64,000 nucleotides of DNA. It comes from an uncultured Pseudomonas sp. Its GTDB lineage: Bacteria > Pseudomonadota > Gammaproteobacteria > Pseudomonadales > Pseudomonadaceae. Under the pieces are notes generated by a model. That model made no database searches. It was not told where the DNA came from and worked only from the letters and a program-made list of their open reading frames with translations. Of this stretch, positions 26,385 through 36,836 are shown one piece after another. The stretch covers positions 103,789 to 167,788 of the forward strand of contig NZ_CAMPHI010000005.1 of assembly GCF_946885955.1 (NCBI RefSeq), written 5' to 3'. Every line of letters begins with the position of its first letter. Within the stretch, counting starts at the first letter, position 1. The translations under genes were made by a program, and so were the position numbers.

Positions 26385-28349
26385 ATGTGGGGTGGTATGC
26401 AACGGCGTATTGCCAGTTTGAGCACCGCAACCAAGTTGATGCTTGGTTTTGGCGTGGTGCTGGCGTTGACCCTGGTGGTCGCCGCCAGCGGTTTTACCGC
26501 GTTGCACGAAGTGGGCGCGCGCACCGCTTTGCTCGAGCGCATGAGTTCCATCAATACCCAGGTTCTGCAGCTGCGTCAGGTCGAGCAGGCGTTCGCCCTG
26601 ACTGGCGACAAGCAACAACGCGAGCAGTTGCACGCCCAGGCGCAAACCATCCTGCAAGGCAGTGAGGCGCTGAGGGCCGAGCTGCCGGCCAGCGAAGGCG
26701 AGGCCCTGAGTCAGGTCGAGGCGCTGATCGCCGAGTACGAGCTGGCTTTCGATCGCTATGCCGACCTTACCGATAACATGGACCTGTCGCTGGAGGCCGC
26801 CAACTGGCTGGTCGTCAGTGCGGCCAACAGTCTCGACCTGCTCAAGGACGGGCTGGCGGAAGACGGTCTCGATCTACTCAAGAGCAGCCAGGGTACCGAA
26901 GGGGCCGACTCGGTTGCTCAAGCCGGACAGATTGGTCGGGTACACCAGTTGTTGCTGCAGGCTCTCGGCCAAGCCAGAGCGCGCCTGGAGCAGAGCCGCA
27001 AGACCGGTGAGGCGAGCCAGGATGAAATTGGCGAAGCCAGCGAGGCGCAAAAGATCGCGGCCGAGCTGCGCGATGCGATGAACAGCCCAGGTTATGCCTC
27101 GGTTCTGGTCGAGGTGATCGGCAACGTCGACTCTTTCAGACAGCGGCTGCAGGAGTACACCGGCCTGCTGGTGCAGCAGCGCCAGGAACATGCGCACCTG
27201 GTCGAGCAAGCCAAGGCGATTCTCGATCGGGTCGATCAGGCTTATGCCCTGCAGAAGGGGCAGCTGCAGCATCAGTTGCAGCGCAGTACCTGGCTGATTC
27301 TGATTGCCAGCGCGCTGGCCCTGGCGATCGGGTTGCTCGCCACGGTGTTGATCACCCTGCTGATCGTCCGCCCGTTGAAACAGGTGACAGCGCAGGCGAG
27401 GCTGATTGCCGCCGGCGATCTGAGCGTGCAGATCGAGGTGCAGCGTAGCGATGAAATCGGCCAGCTGTTCGCGGCGATGCAGGAAATGTCCGATAACCTG
27501 CGCAGCATGGTCGGCCGGCTCCAGTCCGGGGTTATTCAGCTTTCCACCTCGGCCCAGGAACTGGCGAAGGTAACCGAACAGACCCGCCAGGGCGTCGACA
27601 TCCAGAAGGAAGAGACCGAACAGGTCGCTACCGCCATGAGCGAAATGACCGCCACCGTGCACGAGGTCGCGCGTAACGCCGAGGCGGCGGCGACCTCGAC
27701 CGGACGGGCCGACGAGTGTGTCGGCATAGGCGGGGCGGTGGTGCGTCAGACCCTGGAGCGGATCAATCAGCTGGCGGTGGCGATGACCGGCACCACCCAG
27801 ACTGTCGAGCGCCTGAGTCAGGACACTCAACGCATCGAGGCGATTCTGGATGTGATCAAGAGTGTCGCCGAGCAGACCAACCTGTTGGCCCTGAACGCGG
27901 CCATCGAAGCGGCCAGGGCCGGCGACCAGGGCCGCGGTTTCGCCGTTGTGGCCGATGAGGTGCGGGCACTGGCCAAGCGCACGCAGCAGTCCACCACCGA
28001 GATCGAAGGTCTGGTGGTCGTCCTGCGCGATGGCGCGCGGCGTTCGGTCGAGGATATGCGGCAGATCGGCACGCGGGTGGATCAGGCGGTAACGGATGCC
28101 AACCAGACGGAAGGCGCCTTGGCCGATATCGCCGCCGCCGTGACGCTGATCTTCGAGATGAATCAGCAGATCGCCGCCGCGGCCGAAGAGCAGACCGCCG
28201 TGGCCGAGGAGATCAATCGCAGCGTGACCTCGATTCGCGATATCTCCGATCAATCCGCAACGGCGATGCAGGCGTCCGCCGCTTCCAGCGCTCAACTCGC
28301 CGATCTGGGCCGCGAGCTGCAAACCATGGCCGGGCATTTCCGTTTGTAA
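26385..28349 (+). CDS. Methyl-accepting chemotaxis protein with large helical sensor domain
   Basis: 654-residue chemoreceptor. N-terminal transmembrane segment ~18-36, a long periplasmic helical region (~37-305) of the helical-bimodular type, second transmembrane segment ~306-330, HAMP ~330-385 (VRPLKQVTAQARLIAAGDLS) and a signalling domain with the hairpin tip [44 protein letters not shown] precedes ATG 26385; a second Met at residue 5 is possible. HBM receptors such as McpS bind TCA-cycle acids; the ligand here is not known. Transcribed away from the MITE. Confidence 0.94.
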   Translation: MWGGMQRRIASLSTATKLMLGFGVVLALTLVVAASGFTALHEVGARTALLERMSSINTQVLQLRQVEQAFALTGDKQQREQLHAQAQTILQGSEALRAELPASEGEALSQVEALIAEYELAFDRYADLTDNMDLSLEAANWLVVSAANSLDLLKDGLAEDGLDLLKSSQGTEGADSVAQAGQIGRVHQLLLQALGQARARLEQSRKTGEASQDEIGEASEAQKIAAELRDAMNSPGYASVLVEVIGNVDSFRQRLQEYTGLLVQQRQEHAHLVEQAKAILDRVDQAYALQKGQLQHQLQRSTWLILIASALALAIGLLATVLITLLIVRPLKQVTAQARLIAAGDLSVQIEVQRSDEIGQLFAAMQEMSDNLRSMVGRLQSGVIQLSTSAQELAKVTEQTRQGVDIQKEETEQVATAMSEMTATVHEVARNAEAAATSTGRADECVGIGGAVVRQTLERINQLAVAMTGTTQTVERLSQDTQRIEAILDVIKSVAEQTNLLALNAAIEAARAGDQGRGFAVVADEVRALAKRTQQSTTEIEGLVVVLRDGARRSVEDMRQIGTRVDQAVTDANQTEGALADIAAAVTLIFEMNQQIAAAAEEQTAVAEEINRSVTSIRDISDQSATAMQASAASSAQLADLGRELQTMAGHFRL

Positions 28350-28385
28350 GACGTTCGCTCGAGCGCTGTGGTTTTTAGCCGACGG

Positions 28386-31070
28386 TTATCGCTGAAAGTG
28401 GCGAACCAGCCACTTTTCCGCTTCGATCAGCGCGCAGAGCCCGACGGCGACCAGCAGGCATCCGCCCCACGCGAGTGCCGGTAGCGCGGTGGTGCCGAAC
28501 AGGCGCTGCAATGGCGACCAGTAGGTGAACGCCACTTGCATCACCACCAACAGCAGGACCATGGTCCAGATTGCCGGGTTGTCGCGCAGGCCGAAGTTGG
28601 CCCGGCCCTCCAGGCGACGACTGTTGAACAGGTAACCGATCTCGCCGGCGACCAGGCTGTTCACCGCCAGGGAACGGCTGCTTTCCAGGCTCCAGCCGAG
28701 CGCCTGGCTATAGAGAAACAGGCCGAGACTGGCCAGGGTCATCAGTACCGCGACAACGACTACGCGCCAGAGCAGCAGCTTGGTCAGCAGCGGCAGGCGC
28801 GGGTCCCGCGGCGGGCGGCGCATCAGGTCAACTTCGGCCGGTTCGAAGGCCAGCGCCATGGCCAGGGTGACCGCGGTGATCATGTTGACCCAGAGTATCT
28901 GTAGCGGAGTGATCGGCAGGGTCAGTCCCAGGGCGATTGCCGCCAGCAGAATCAGCGCTTCGCCAGCGCTGGTGGGGATGATGAAGAGAATCGATTTACG
29001 CAGGTTGTCATATACCGCGCGGCCTTGCTCTACGGCATGCACGATGGTCGCGAAGTTATCGTCGGCCAGCACCATTTGCGCTGCCTCCTTAGCCGCTTCG
29101 GTGCCTTTGATGCCCATGGCGATACCGATATCGGCGCGTTTGAGCGCCGGTGCGTCGTTGATCCCGTCGCCGGTCATCGCCACCCGTTCGCCAGTGGCTT
29201 GCAGACGTTCGACCAGACGCAATTTGTGCGCTGGGCTGGTGCGGGCGAATACCTGGGTGTCGCGTAGGCGCGCGTCCAGTTCAGCGTCGCTGAGTTGGTC
29301 AAGTTGGGTCCCGGTCAGCGTTTCGCCGTGGTCCAGCCCCAAGCGCGCGGCGATGCTGCTGGCGGTGGCGGCGTGGTCGCCGGTGATCATCTTTACCCGA
29401 ATGCCAGCGCTGCGGCAGTCGGCGATGGCGCGAATCGCTTCTTCACGGGGCGGGTCGAGCATGCCGACCAGACCGAGCAGAATGAAATCGCCCTGCAAAT
29501 CGGCGTAACTCAACTCGCGCTGCCCGTCCGCCAGCGGGCGCATGGCCAGGCCGAGCATGCGCAGGCCCTGGCTGGCACCCTGTTCGAGCTGGGCATGCCA
29601 ATGCTTGAGGTTAAGCGGTTCGTCGCGGCCATCGCGCCATTGCCGGTTGCAGACTTCGAGCAGGCGTTCCGGCGCGCCGAGCAGGTAGATAAAAGCGTGA
29701 CCAGCGTGGTCATGGTGCAAGCTGGCGGTGCAGCGCAGTTCCGAGCTGAAGGGAATGGCATCGACCTGCGGCAGATTCTGCAGTTCATGTTGGTGCTCCA
29801 GGCCCACTTTGCCAGCCAGGGTCAGCAGCGCGGCTTCGGTGGGGTCGCCGCTGATGCACCAGGCATGTTCCTGCAGGTGCAAGCTGGCGTTATTCGCCAA
29901 CAGGCCGGCGCGCGCCACTTCACGCAGGTCGTCGGCGTTGTCGAGCTGGCAGAGTTGGCCGTCGTCGCAGCGCACGCTGCCGGTAGGCGCATAGCCGACG
30001 CCCTCGATCCGATAATGATGGGCGCTGGTGAATACCTGCTGCACGGTCATTTCGTTACGCGTCAGGGTGCCGGTCTTGTCCGAACAGATCACCGTGACCG
30101 CGCCCAGGCTCTCGACGGCCGGCAGGCGGCGGATAATCGCCTGGCGTTTAGCCATACGCTGCACGCCCAGGGCGAGAATGATCGTCAGTACCGCCGGCAA
30201 ACCTTCCGGGATCGCTGCCACCGCCAGGCCGATCGCGGCCATCAGCATATCGCCGGGACTGTAGCCGCGCAGCCCTACGCCGAAGGCGAAGGTGAGCAGC
30301 GCCAGGCCGAGGATGATCAGCGTGAGGTGTCGGGCGAAGCGCGCCATATCCGCCAGCAACGGCGTTTGCAGGCTGACCACGGCGCCAAGCATATGGCTGA
30401 TGCGCCCCAGTTCGGTGTAGCCGGCGGTGGCGACCACCACGCCGGCACCGTTGCCGGCACTGACCAGGGTGCCGGAGTAGGCCATATTGTGCCGATCGCC
30501 CAGGCTGGTAGCGGCGGCCACCGCCGCACTGTGCTTGTTCGTCGGCAGAGATTCGCCGGTCAGCGCCGCCTCCTCGATGCGCAGGTCGCGGCTTTCCAGC
30601 AGGCGCAAGTCCGCCGGCACCCGGTCGCCGGGCTCCAGCAGTACCAGGTCGCCGGGCACCAGTTGTTCGGCCGGCACCCGCTGCACCTTGCCATCGCGAC
30701 GTACCCGGCTTTCCAGCGTGAGCATGCTCTGGATCGCGCGCATGGCCTGCTCGGCCTTGCCTTCTTGGATAAATCCGATCAGCGCATTGATCAGCACGAC
30801 GGCGAAAATCACTGCGCTGTCCAGCCATTGGCCGAGCAACAGGGTGAGCAAGCTGGCGGCCAGCAGTACGTAGATCAACAGGTTGTGAAATTGCAGCAGC
30901 AGGCGCCGCAGTGATCCCTGATGGCGCGCCTGTGGCAAACGGTTGGGGCCGTGTTCGCGCAGGCGGCGTTGGACTTCGGCGCTATCCAGGCCGCTGAGCT
31001 GGCTATTGTGTAACCGCAGGCATTCCTCGCCGCTGTGGGCATGCCAGTCGGCAGGGGTGGGAGCGCTCAT
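28386..31070 (-). CDS. P2-type cation-transporting ATPase (PacL/calcium type)
   Basis: 894-residue P-type ATPase. Actuator TGES (171-174), PEGLP (288-292) in transmembrane helix 4, phosphorylated Asp331 in [10 protein letters not shown] and [15 protein letters not shown] in the hinge. About ten transmembrane helices. The PEGLP motif and overall layout fit the P2A/B (Ca2+/Mn2+ or Na+/H+ type) subfamily rather than heavy-metal P1B pumps, which would have CPC. Exact ion unknown. Convergent with the chemoreceptor gene; 36 bases separate the stops. Confidence 0.92.
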   Translation of the reverse strand: MSAPTPADWHAHSGEECLRLHNSQLSGLDSAEVQRRLREHGPNRLPQARHQGSLRRLLLQFHNLLIYVLLAASLLTLLLGQWLDSAVIFAVVLINALIGFIQEGKAEQAMRAIQSMLTLESRVRRDGKVQRVPAEQLVPGDLVLLEPGDRVPADLRLLESRDLRIEEAALTGESLPTNKHSAAVAAATSLGDRHNMAYSGTLVSAGNGAGVVVATAGYTELGRISHMLGAVVSLQTPLLADMARFARHLTLIILGLALLTFAFGVGLRGYSPGDMLMAAIGLAVAAIPEGLPAVLTIILALGVQRMAKRQAIIRRLPAVESLGAVTVICSDKTGTLTRNEMTVQQVFTSAHHYRIEGVGYAPTGSVRCDDGQLCQLDNADDLREVARAGLLANNASLHLQEHAWCISGDPTEAALLTLAGKVGLEHQHELQNLPQVDAIPFSSELRCTASLHHDHAGHAFIYLLGAPERLLEVCNRQWRDGRDEPLNLKHWHAQLEQGASQGLRMLGLAMRPLADGQRELSYADLQGDFILLGLVGMLDPPREEAIRAIADCRSAGIRVKMITGDHAATASSIAARLGLDHGETLTGTQLDQLSDAELDARLRDTQVFARTSPAHKLRLVERLQATGERVAMTGDGINDAPALKRADIGIAMGIKGTEAAKEAAQMVLADDNFATIVHAVEQGRAVYDNLRKSILFIIPTSAGEALILLAAIALGLTLPITPLQILWVNMITAVTLAMALAFEPAEVDLMRRPPRDPRLPLLTKLLLWRVVVVAVLMTLASLGLFLYSQALGWSLESSRSLAVNSLVAGEIGYLFNSRRLEGRANFGLRDNPAIWTMVLLLVVMQVAFTYWSPLQRLFGTTALPALAWGGCLLVAVGLCALIEAEKWLVRHFQR

Positions 31071-31247
31071 GGAGACATCCTGCTTGTGTTGAGCCTGATG
31101 TCACCTTAGGCCTTTTGTTGAGACACAGTGTTGGCCTGGATCAAGGCAATCCGTCGCGGATTTGCAAGTTGCGGCCCAGGCCCTGATGACGCCGCGGCGC
31201 ATCGGTTAAGCTGATGGCATTCTGCGATGGCGGGCAAGAACGATTCG

Positions 31248-31898
31248 ATGAGCAAATGGCTGCTTCCCATACTCACCGCAATAGTCCTGGGTGGCTATTT
31301 CGTCATCTTCGGCGTATTTCCTCATCCCGCCTCGCCTGACGTCCCCCGCAGCCACGCCTGGGCCTATTCACAGGCCGATTTGCAGGCGCTGAGTCGTGCG
31401 CGACAGGTACAGATCGCTAGCCTGCTCGAGAGCATCGATGGTCCGCGCTCAAGCGCCCGCAACATCAGCTTTTACATCGCCGACAGCGCACCCAGGCCAT
31501 CGGCGTATAGCGAGTCGGACTACTTCCCCGTGCATGCGCTGGACTCATTGACCAAGGCCTTGCAGGGCTGCCCGAGGAATTATCGCTACTCCTATGATCC
31601 GGCGATCTGTACCCAGCCCCTCGTGGAGGCATGGGCGGATTTCGCGAGCGAACTCGATGCGCTCCTCGACCGCGCCGATCCGCAAACGGCGCGCTATATT
31701 CGCGACAACGCGCGGATCAGGCTGGAGTACAGCGTGAGCCGGGATTGGCGCCCTTATGGCGGCTGGGTCTGGCCTAATGAATATATCGAGAGTCGTGACT
31801 TCTCGATCACCGCGGATTTCGATGGCAGAGTGCTGGAAGCGCTGTTGAGGAGCACCAGAAGACAGGTAGTCCATCAACTTTTGTATATCCCGGGCTGA
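31248..31898 (+). CDS. Hypothetical membrane-anchored protein
   Basis: 216 residues beginning MSKWLLPILTAIVLGGYFVI, a clear single transmembrane or signal-anchor segment; the rest is soluble and probably periplasmic. Two cysteines (residues in GCPRN and ICTQP) could form a disulfide. An alternative ATG at 31227 adds seven residues. I do not recognise the family. It stands alone between the P-type ATPase and the moxR cluster. Confidence 0.65.
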   Translation: MSKWLLPILTAIVLGGYFVIFGVFPHPASPDVPRSHAWAYSQADLQALSRARQVQIASLLESIDGPRSSARNISFYIADSAPRPSAYSESDYFPVHALDSLTKALQGCPRNYRYSYDPAICTQPLVEAWADFASELDALLDRADPQTARYIRDNARIRLEYSVSRDWRPYGGWVWPNEYIESRDFSITADFDGRVLEALLRSTRRQVVHQLLYIPG

Positions 31899-32031
31899 AC
31901 AGCCGGTCGAAATCGATCTCGCGCGCTGGAAATACGCCCTTGGCACACAGTTTTGTGAGTAAAGGTTAGAACGGGCTTTGCCCCGATGATTCGGCCCAGT
32001 AGCATCGAGCCACCAGAACAAGGAGCGGACG

Positions 32032-32949
32032 ATGCATACAAAACTGGATGCCTGCCTCAAGGCGGTGAATCAGATATTGCTCGGCAAGGAGGTCCAAGTA
32101 CGTCTGGCCCTGACCTGCCTGCTGGCGCGCGGCCACCTGTTGATCGAAGACCTGCCGGGGATGGGCAAGACAACCCTCAGCCATGCCCTGGCCAGGGTGT
32201 TGGGCTTGAGCTTCCAGCGCATCCAGTTCACTTCCGATCTATTGCCCGGCGATATCCTCGGCACCTCGGTGTTCGACAAGGACACCGGGCAGTTCGTATT
32301 CCACCCCGGACCGATCTTCGCCGAGCTGGTGCTGGCCGATGAAATCAACCGCGCCACACCGAAAAGCCAGAGTGCTCTGCTCGAAGCCATGGAGGAGGGC
32401 CAGGTGACCATCGAGGGCGCGACCCGGCCATTGCCCGAGCCCTTCTTCGTGATCGCCACGCAGAACCCGGTCAGCCAGGGCGGTACCTTCGCTTTGCCGG
32501 AGTCGCAGCTTGATCGTTTTCTGATGCGTCTGTCCCTCGGCTATCCGGGTATGGCGGCAGAGAAGGCGCTGCTCCTCGGCGATTCGCGACGTTCGCTGTT
32601 GCCGCGCCTGGAGCCGATTCTCGACCATCGCGAACTGGCGTTGCTGCAGGCCGAGGTACCTGAGGTGCGGGCCAGCGATGCCCTGGTCGATTATGTGCTG
32701 CGCCTGGTCGAGGCCACGCGCACCCAGCCGCAATTCGCCTGGGGACTGTCGCCACGGGCCAGCCTGGCGCTGTTGGCGGCGGCGCGGGCCTGGGCCTTCC
32801 TCGATCGACGGGACTATGTGATTCCCGAGGACGTGCAGGCGGTGTTGCCCTCGGTGGTCGGTCACCGCCTGCGCGAGCGCGCCGACCCCACCGGGCATGG
32901 CGGCGGGGCCCTGGTGCAATGGTTGCTGCGTGAGGTGCCGGCGCTTTGA
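32032..32949 (+). CDS. MoxR family AAA+ ATPase
   Basis: 305-residue AAA+ ATPase of the MoxR group. Walker A EDLPGMGKTTL, Walker B LVLADEINRATPK, sensor FVIATQNPV and a C-terminal lid with SPRASLALLAAARA. MoxR proteins act as chaperones that mature partner complexes, usually with VWA or DUF58 proteins. Here it overlaps a DUF58 gene by four bases and is followed by the transglutaminase-like tgpA, a conserved Pseudomonas cluster. Confidence 0.93.
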   Translation: MHTKLDACLKAVNQILLGKEVQVRLALTCLLARGHLLIEDLPGMGKTTLSHALARVLGLSFQRIQFTSDLLPGDILGTSVFDKDTGQFVFHPGPIFAELVLADEINRATPKSQSALLEAMEEGQVTIEGATRPLPEPFFVIATQNPVSQGGTFALPESQLDRFLMRLSLGYPGMAAEKALLLGDSRRSLLPRLEPILDHRELALLQAEVPEVRASDALVDYVLRLVEATRTQPQFAWGLSPRASLALLAAARAWAFLDRRDYVIPEDVQAVLPSVVGHRLRERADPTGHGGGALVQWLLREVPAL

Positions 32950-33902
32950 GGTCGCTGCTGCAACGGCGCTGGGCCCGCTGGTTGGCCCGGCGCATCCCGG
33001 CAGCCGCCAGCGTGCGCCTGAGCCAGCGGCGAATTTTCATCGTCCCCAGTTTGGTCGGTGTCAGCTTCGCCCTGGCGCTGATCCTGATGCTGCTGGCGGC
33101 GATTAACTACCAGAACAGCCTGGCCTATGGCCTGACGTTCCTGTTGGCCTCGGTGTTCGTCGTGGCCATCCTGCACACCTACCGCAACCTGGCTGGGTTG
33201 ATCCTCAAGGCGGCGGGCGCGGCGCCGGTATTCGTCGGTGAACAGGGGCGCTTCCGGGTGCGATTGGAAAGTGGCGCGCGGGCCCATCAGGCGATCGCCT
33301 TGGGTTGGCCTCCGGCCGAGCTGCAGGTGCAGGATGTGCCAGAACTGGGTGTCAGCGAATGCGCATTGAGTCTCCCAGCGCTGCGCCGCGGTTGGTTGCG
33401 GCCGGGGCGCTTGCGGGTGGAAAGCCGCTTTCCGCTGGGGATTCTGGTGGCCTGGAGCTGGGTCGACCTGGATCAAGCGCTACTGGTTTATCCGCGTCCG
33501 CTGGAAGGCGAATTGCCGGTCGCCGCGGGCGCCGGTGACGACCCGGAAGAGCAGGGCGGTCGCGCCCATGGTCGCGGCGCCGATGATTTTCAGGGGCTGA
33601 AAAGTTACCAGCCGGGCGACTCGAAAAAACGCCTGCACTGGAAAGCCTATTCCCGCGGGCAGGGATTACTGGTCAAGGATTTCGCCGCGCTCAGCGGGCG
33701 CGACCTGTGGCTGGATTTCGACGCCGTCGGTGGGGATATCGAAAGCCGTCTGTCGTTGCTCTGCCATTGGGTGCTGCAACTGTCTGAACGCCAGCAACCC
33801 TTCGCCCTGCGTCTGCCGGGCTGCGTGCTACCGCCCGATAGTGGCGATGCTCATCGCGAGGCCTGCCTGCGCGCCTTGGCGCTGTACGGGATGGACGCAT
33901 GA
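32946..33902 (+). CDS. DUF58 domain protein
   Basis: 318 residues. Two transmembrane segments at ~37-75 are followed by a soluble DUF58 domain containing the typical ADDFQGLKSYQPGDSKKRLHWK stretch (about 217-238) and a C-terminal VWA-like segment (GRDLWLDFDAVGG). The start is an unusual TTG whose T overlaps the moxR stop; no ATG lies nearby in frame, and GAGGTG precedes it. Works with MoxR in cell-envelope or complex assembly roles (inference from family). Overlaps tgpA by four bases. Confidence 0.85.
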   Translation: MRSLLQRRWARWLARRIPAAASVRLSQRRIFIVPSLVGVSFALALILMLLAAINYQNSLAYGLTFLLASVFVVAILHTYRNLAGLILKAAGAAPVFVGEQGRFRVRLESGARAHQAIALGWPPAELQVQDVPELGVSECALSLPALRRGWLRPGRLRVESRFPLGILVAWSWVDLDQALLVYPRPLEGELPVAAGAGDDPEEQGGRAHGRGADDFQGLKSYQPGDSKKRLHWKAYSRGQGLLVKDFAALSGRDLWLDFDAVGGDIESRLSLLCHWVLQLSERQQPFALRLPGCVLPPDSGDAHREACLRALALYGMDA

Positions 33903-35887
33903 GTCGGCAGGCCATCCCGCGCATCAGCCTGACCTGGTTGCTGGTCGCCCAGGTGCTGGTAATCGTGCCCCATCTCGGCCATCTGCCGCCCTGGGTGATC
34001 GTCCTGTGGCTGGGCTGTGCGGCCTGGCGCGTTCAAATTTTCCGCATGCGCGCGGCTTATCCGACCTCCTGGGTCAAGGCCGGGTTGATGGTCGGTACCG
34101 CCTTCGGCGTGTTCCTCTCGCGCGGCAGCCTGATCGGCCTAGATGCCGGGGTGGTGCTGCTGATTGCGGCCTTTATCCTGAAGTTGCTGGAGATGCGCAG
34201 TCGGCGCGATGCGCTGGTGCTGATCTTCCTCGGTTTCTTCACTGTGGTGACCGCATACCTGTTCGATGACCGCATGCTGCTGGCCCTGTTCAGTCTGTTG
34301 CCGGTAACCGCCTTGCTGGCGGCGCTGATCGGCCTGCAGCAGAGCGCCGTGGCCACCCGGCCCTGGCAAACCGGACGGCTGGCGGCGAGCCTGTTGTTAC
34401 AGGCGCTGCCGCTGATGCTGCTGCTGTTCGTGTTCTTTCCGCGTCTGGGGCCGCTGTGGTCGTTGCCGCAACCGAGCGACAAGGCGCTCAGCGGTCTGTC
34501 CGACAGCATGGCGCCCGCCGATATCGCCGAATTGAGCCGTTCCGATGCGCTGGCCTTTCGCGTCAGTTTCGACGGTGAAACCCCGGATCGCAGCCAGCTG
34601 TACTGGCGCGCGCTAACCCTGGACCGCTTCGATGGGCGGCGCTGGTCGCAGTCCGCATTCGCCCAGGTGGCGCCAGCGCCGACCTGGCGCAAACGCGGCG
34701 AGCCACTGCACTACAGCATCCTGATGCAGCCCAGTGCCAAGCCCTGGCTGTTCGCCCTGGATGTCGGCGAGACCGAGCTGGAAAGCGCTCAGCAAATGAG
34801 CGATTTTCGCCTGCAGCGCCGGCGTCCGATCGAGCGTCCCTTGCAGTATTCGGTCACCTCCTGGCCGGACACCGCGCGCCAGCCCGACAGCCTGGGCGAT
34901 GGCCTGCGCTATGCCCTGCAATTGCCCGATGCGGGCGACCCGCGCAGCCGTGCCTGGGCCGCCGAGCTGAAGCGGCAGTACCCGCAAAGCGAACAGCTGG
35001 TGCAGGCGCTGCTGCGACATTTCAACCGCGAACCTTATGGCTATACCTTGCGTCCGCCACCGGTCGGCCGGCACAGCATCGATGACTTTCTATTCGAGAC
35101 GCGTAACGGCTTCTGCGCCCATTACGCCGGCGCCATGACCTTCGTGTTGCGCGCCGCGGGTATCCCCGCGCGGGTGGTGGCCGGTTACCAGGGCGGCGAA
35201 TACAACCCGAGCGGCAACTACCTGCAGGTACGCCAGTTCGATGCTCACGCCTGGGTCGAGTACTGGCAGGCCGGCAGCGGTTGGGTCAGCGTCGATCCGA
35301 CGTTCCAGGTCGCGCCGGAACGGATCGAACAGGGCCTGGAAGCGGCGGTGGCGAGCGAGCGGAGCTTTCTCGAAGACTCGCCTTTCTCGCCGCTGCGTTA
35401 CCGCCAGCTGACCTGGCTCAATCAATTGCGCCTGGGCTGGGATAACCTCAATTACGGCTGGCAGCGCTGGGTTCTCGGCTATCAGGGCGCGCAGCAACTC
35501 AAGCTGTTGCAACGCTGGTTCGGTTCCCTCGATAGCGGTTTGCTGGTGCTCAGCCTGGTCGGTGGCGGCGGGTTGCTGATGGCCCTGCTGGCGCTCTGGC
35601 TGTTCAAACCCTGGCAGCGCGAGCACGATCCGCAGCGGCGCCTTTATCGGCGTTTCGAACGGCTGTTGGCACGTCATGGCGTGCGGCGCTTCGCCGGCGA
35701 AGGTCCCCGGGCTTTCGCCGACCGCGCCGCGCAGGCACTGCCGGCCCAGGCCCACGCCATCGAAGCGTTTTACGTGGCGTTCGAGGCGCAGCGCTACGCT
35801 GGGCAGCATGCCCCGCCCAGCGAGCTGCGGCGGCTGCTGAGGGTGTTGCGCCGGGCGCTGCCGTGGCGTTTTACCCGGACGGATTAG
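33899..35887 (+). CDS. tgpA: Membrane transglutaminase-like protein TgpA
   Basis: 662 residues. Six N-terminal transmembrane helices (~11-182, DUF3488-like), a large periplasmic domain with a transglutaminase core, then a final helix (~553-575) and a cytosolic tail. The catalytic triad is visible: Cys406 in RNGFCAHYAGAM, His450 in FDAHAWVEYW, Asp466 in WVSVDPT. P. aeruginosa TgpA has this architecture and is reported essential. Its position after moxR and DUF58, with four-base overlap, matches that operon. Confidence 0.93.
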   Translation: MSRQAIPRISLTWLLVAQVLVIVPHLGHLPPWVIVLWLGCAAWRVQIFRMRAAYPTSWVKAGLMVGTAFGVFLSRGSLIGLDAGVVLLIAAFILKLLEMRSRRDALVLIFLGFFTVVTAYLFDDRMLLALFSLLPVTALLAALIGLQQSAVATRPWQTGRLAASLLLQALPLMLLLFVFFPRLGPLWSLPQPSDKALSGLSDSMAPADIAELSRSDALAFRVSFDGETPDRSQLYWRALTLDRFDGRRWSQSAFAQVAPAPTWRKRGEPLHYSILMQPSAKPWLFALDVGETELESAQQMSDFRLQRRRPIERPLQYSVTSWPDTARQPDSLGDGLRYALQLPDAGDPRSRAWAAELKRQYPQSEQLVQALLRHFNREPYGYTLRPPPVGRHSIDDFLFETRNGFCAHYAGAMTFVLRAAGIPARVVAGYQGGEYNPSGNYLQVRQFDAHAWVEYWQAGSGWVSVDPTFQVAPERIEQGLEAAVASERSFLEDSPFSPLRYRQLTWLNQLRLGWDNLNYGWQRWVLGYQGAQQLKLLQRWFGSLDSGLLVLSLVGGGGLLMALLALWLFKPWQREHDPQRRLYRRFERLLARHGVRRFAGEGPRAFADRAAQALPAQAHAIEAFYVAFEAQRYAGQHAPPSELRRLLRVLRRALPWRFTRTD

Positions 35888-35906
35888 ACATTCAAGGAGT
35901 AGCGGA

Positions 35907-36677
35907 ATGGCTGGCCATTGCGACGCTGTATTGGCGCAGGTGCTGCACTTGCAGATTCGCCTGTATGCATGCCGCGAGCGTCTCGCCGCCGCGACGGACG
36001 AGGAAGCGCTGCACGACCTGCGCATTGCCGTACGTACCCTGCGCAGTCTGTTCAAACCGCTTGCCGGACTCGCCGCCTGCGCCGCGGTGCAGCAGCGTGC
36101 GGCGGAACTGGGGCGGGCGAGCGGGCCGCTGCGCGACGCGCAGGTGCTGCAGCAGGAGTTGGCGCGCCAAGGCCAGGCAGCTGCGTCGCGCGCGCGCCAG
36201 GCACAGCTGCAGCCCGGTTACCTGGCCTTGTTGAGCGGCCCGCGGTTACCGGCGCTGTTCGTCGCCTTGGACGAGTTTCCCGAGTGCTGGCGCCAGGCCA
36301 AAACCAATGGCGAGTTGCGCCGCCTGGGCAAGCGCATCAGCCGGCGTCTGGCGAAACACCGGCGCGCGCTGGTCGCAGCCCTGGTCGATCCCGATTACGA
36401 CCGGCACCGTTTGCGCCTGTTGATCAAGCGGCTGCGTTACGGCGCCGAGGTCTACCCGGCGCTGGCCGGTTTGTCGCCTGCTGAGCACGCCGAGTTGAAA
36501 CAGGCACAAAGCGCCCTGGGCGACTGGCACGATCACCTGCAGTGGTTGCTGCGCGCGGAGCATGAAAGAGATCTGGCGCCTTGCGCGGCGTATTGGCGGC
36601 AGGCCCTCCAGGCAGCCGAACGGCAGGCCGATTGCGCGCTGCTGGCGTTGCGCCGGCGATTCGCGGACGAAGATTAG
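35907..36677 (+). CDS. CHAD domain protein
   Basis: 256-residue helical CHAD domain. Repeated conserved histidines and basic residues occur, for example ALHDLRIAVRTLRSLFKPL and RLRLLIKRLRYGAEVYPAL. CHAD domains bind inorganic polyphosphate through their basic face and are often found with CYTH or phosphate genes; there is no CYTH neighbour here. AAGGAG precedes the ATG. The gene begins 19 bases after tgpA, probably in the same transcript. Confidence 0.88.
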   Translation: MAGHCDAVLAQVLHLQIRLYACRERLAAATDEEALHDLRIAVRTLRSLFKPLAGLAACAAVQQRAAELGRASGPLRDAQVLQQELARQGQAAASRARQAQLQPGYLALLSGPRLPALFVALDEFPECWRQAKTNGELRRLGKRISRRLAKHRRALVAALVDPDYDRHRLRLLIKRLRYGAEVYPALAGLSPAEHAELKQAQSALGDWHDHLQWLLRAEHERDLAPCAAYWRQALQAAERQADCALLALRRRFADED

Positions 36678-36771
36678 CTCGAGTCAAACAGCCCGCTCGG
36701 CGCGCAATCTCATAGAGTTCTAGGGCTTATTTGCCGGTTTCTCGGTAAATTTGGCCGAAATGGCATGCGAT

Positions 36772-36783
36772 GCGTTATAACGC
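36772..36783. promoter_or_regulatory. Palindrome GCGTTATAACGC overlapping a -10-like sequence
   Basis: A perfect 12-bp palindrome lies 53 bases before the thioesterase-like start. TATAAC inside it could be the -10 box of a promoter, so a repressor binding the palindrome would block it. Low confidence: no good -35 element was found. Confidence 0.3.
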
Positions 36784-36836
36784 TGGGTTCGGCCTATCCC
36801 CTAATATCTCCTGCACATCCTATTTTCGAGGCGGTT

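Noticed and set aside
26874..28337. Long minus-strand open frame opposite the chemoreceptor gene
   Set aside because: The plus-strand chemoreceptor is complete and unmistakable; the antisense frame is a composition artefact.
29295..30914. Long plus-strand open frame opposite the P-type ATPase
   Set aside because: It lies entirely inside a well-defined ATPase on the other strand and has no RBS or domain.
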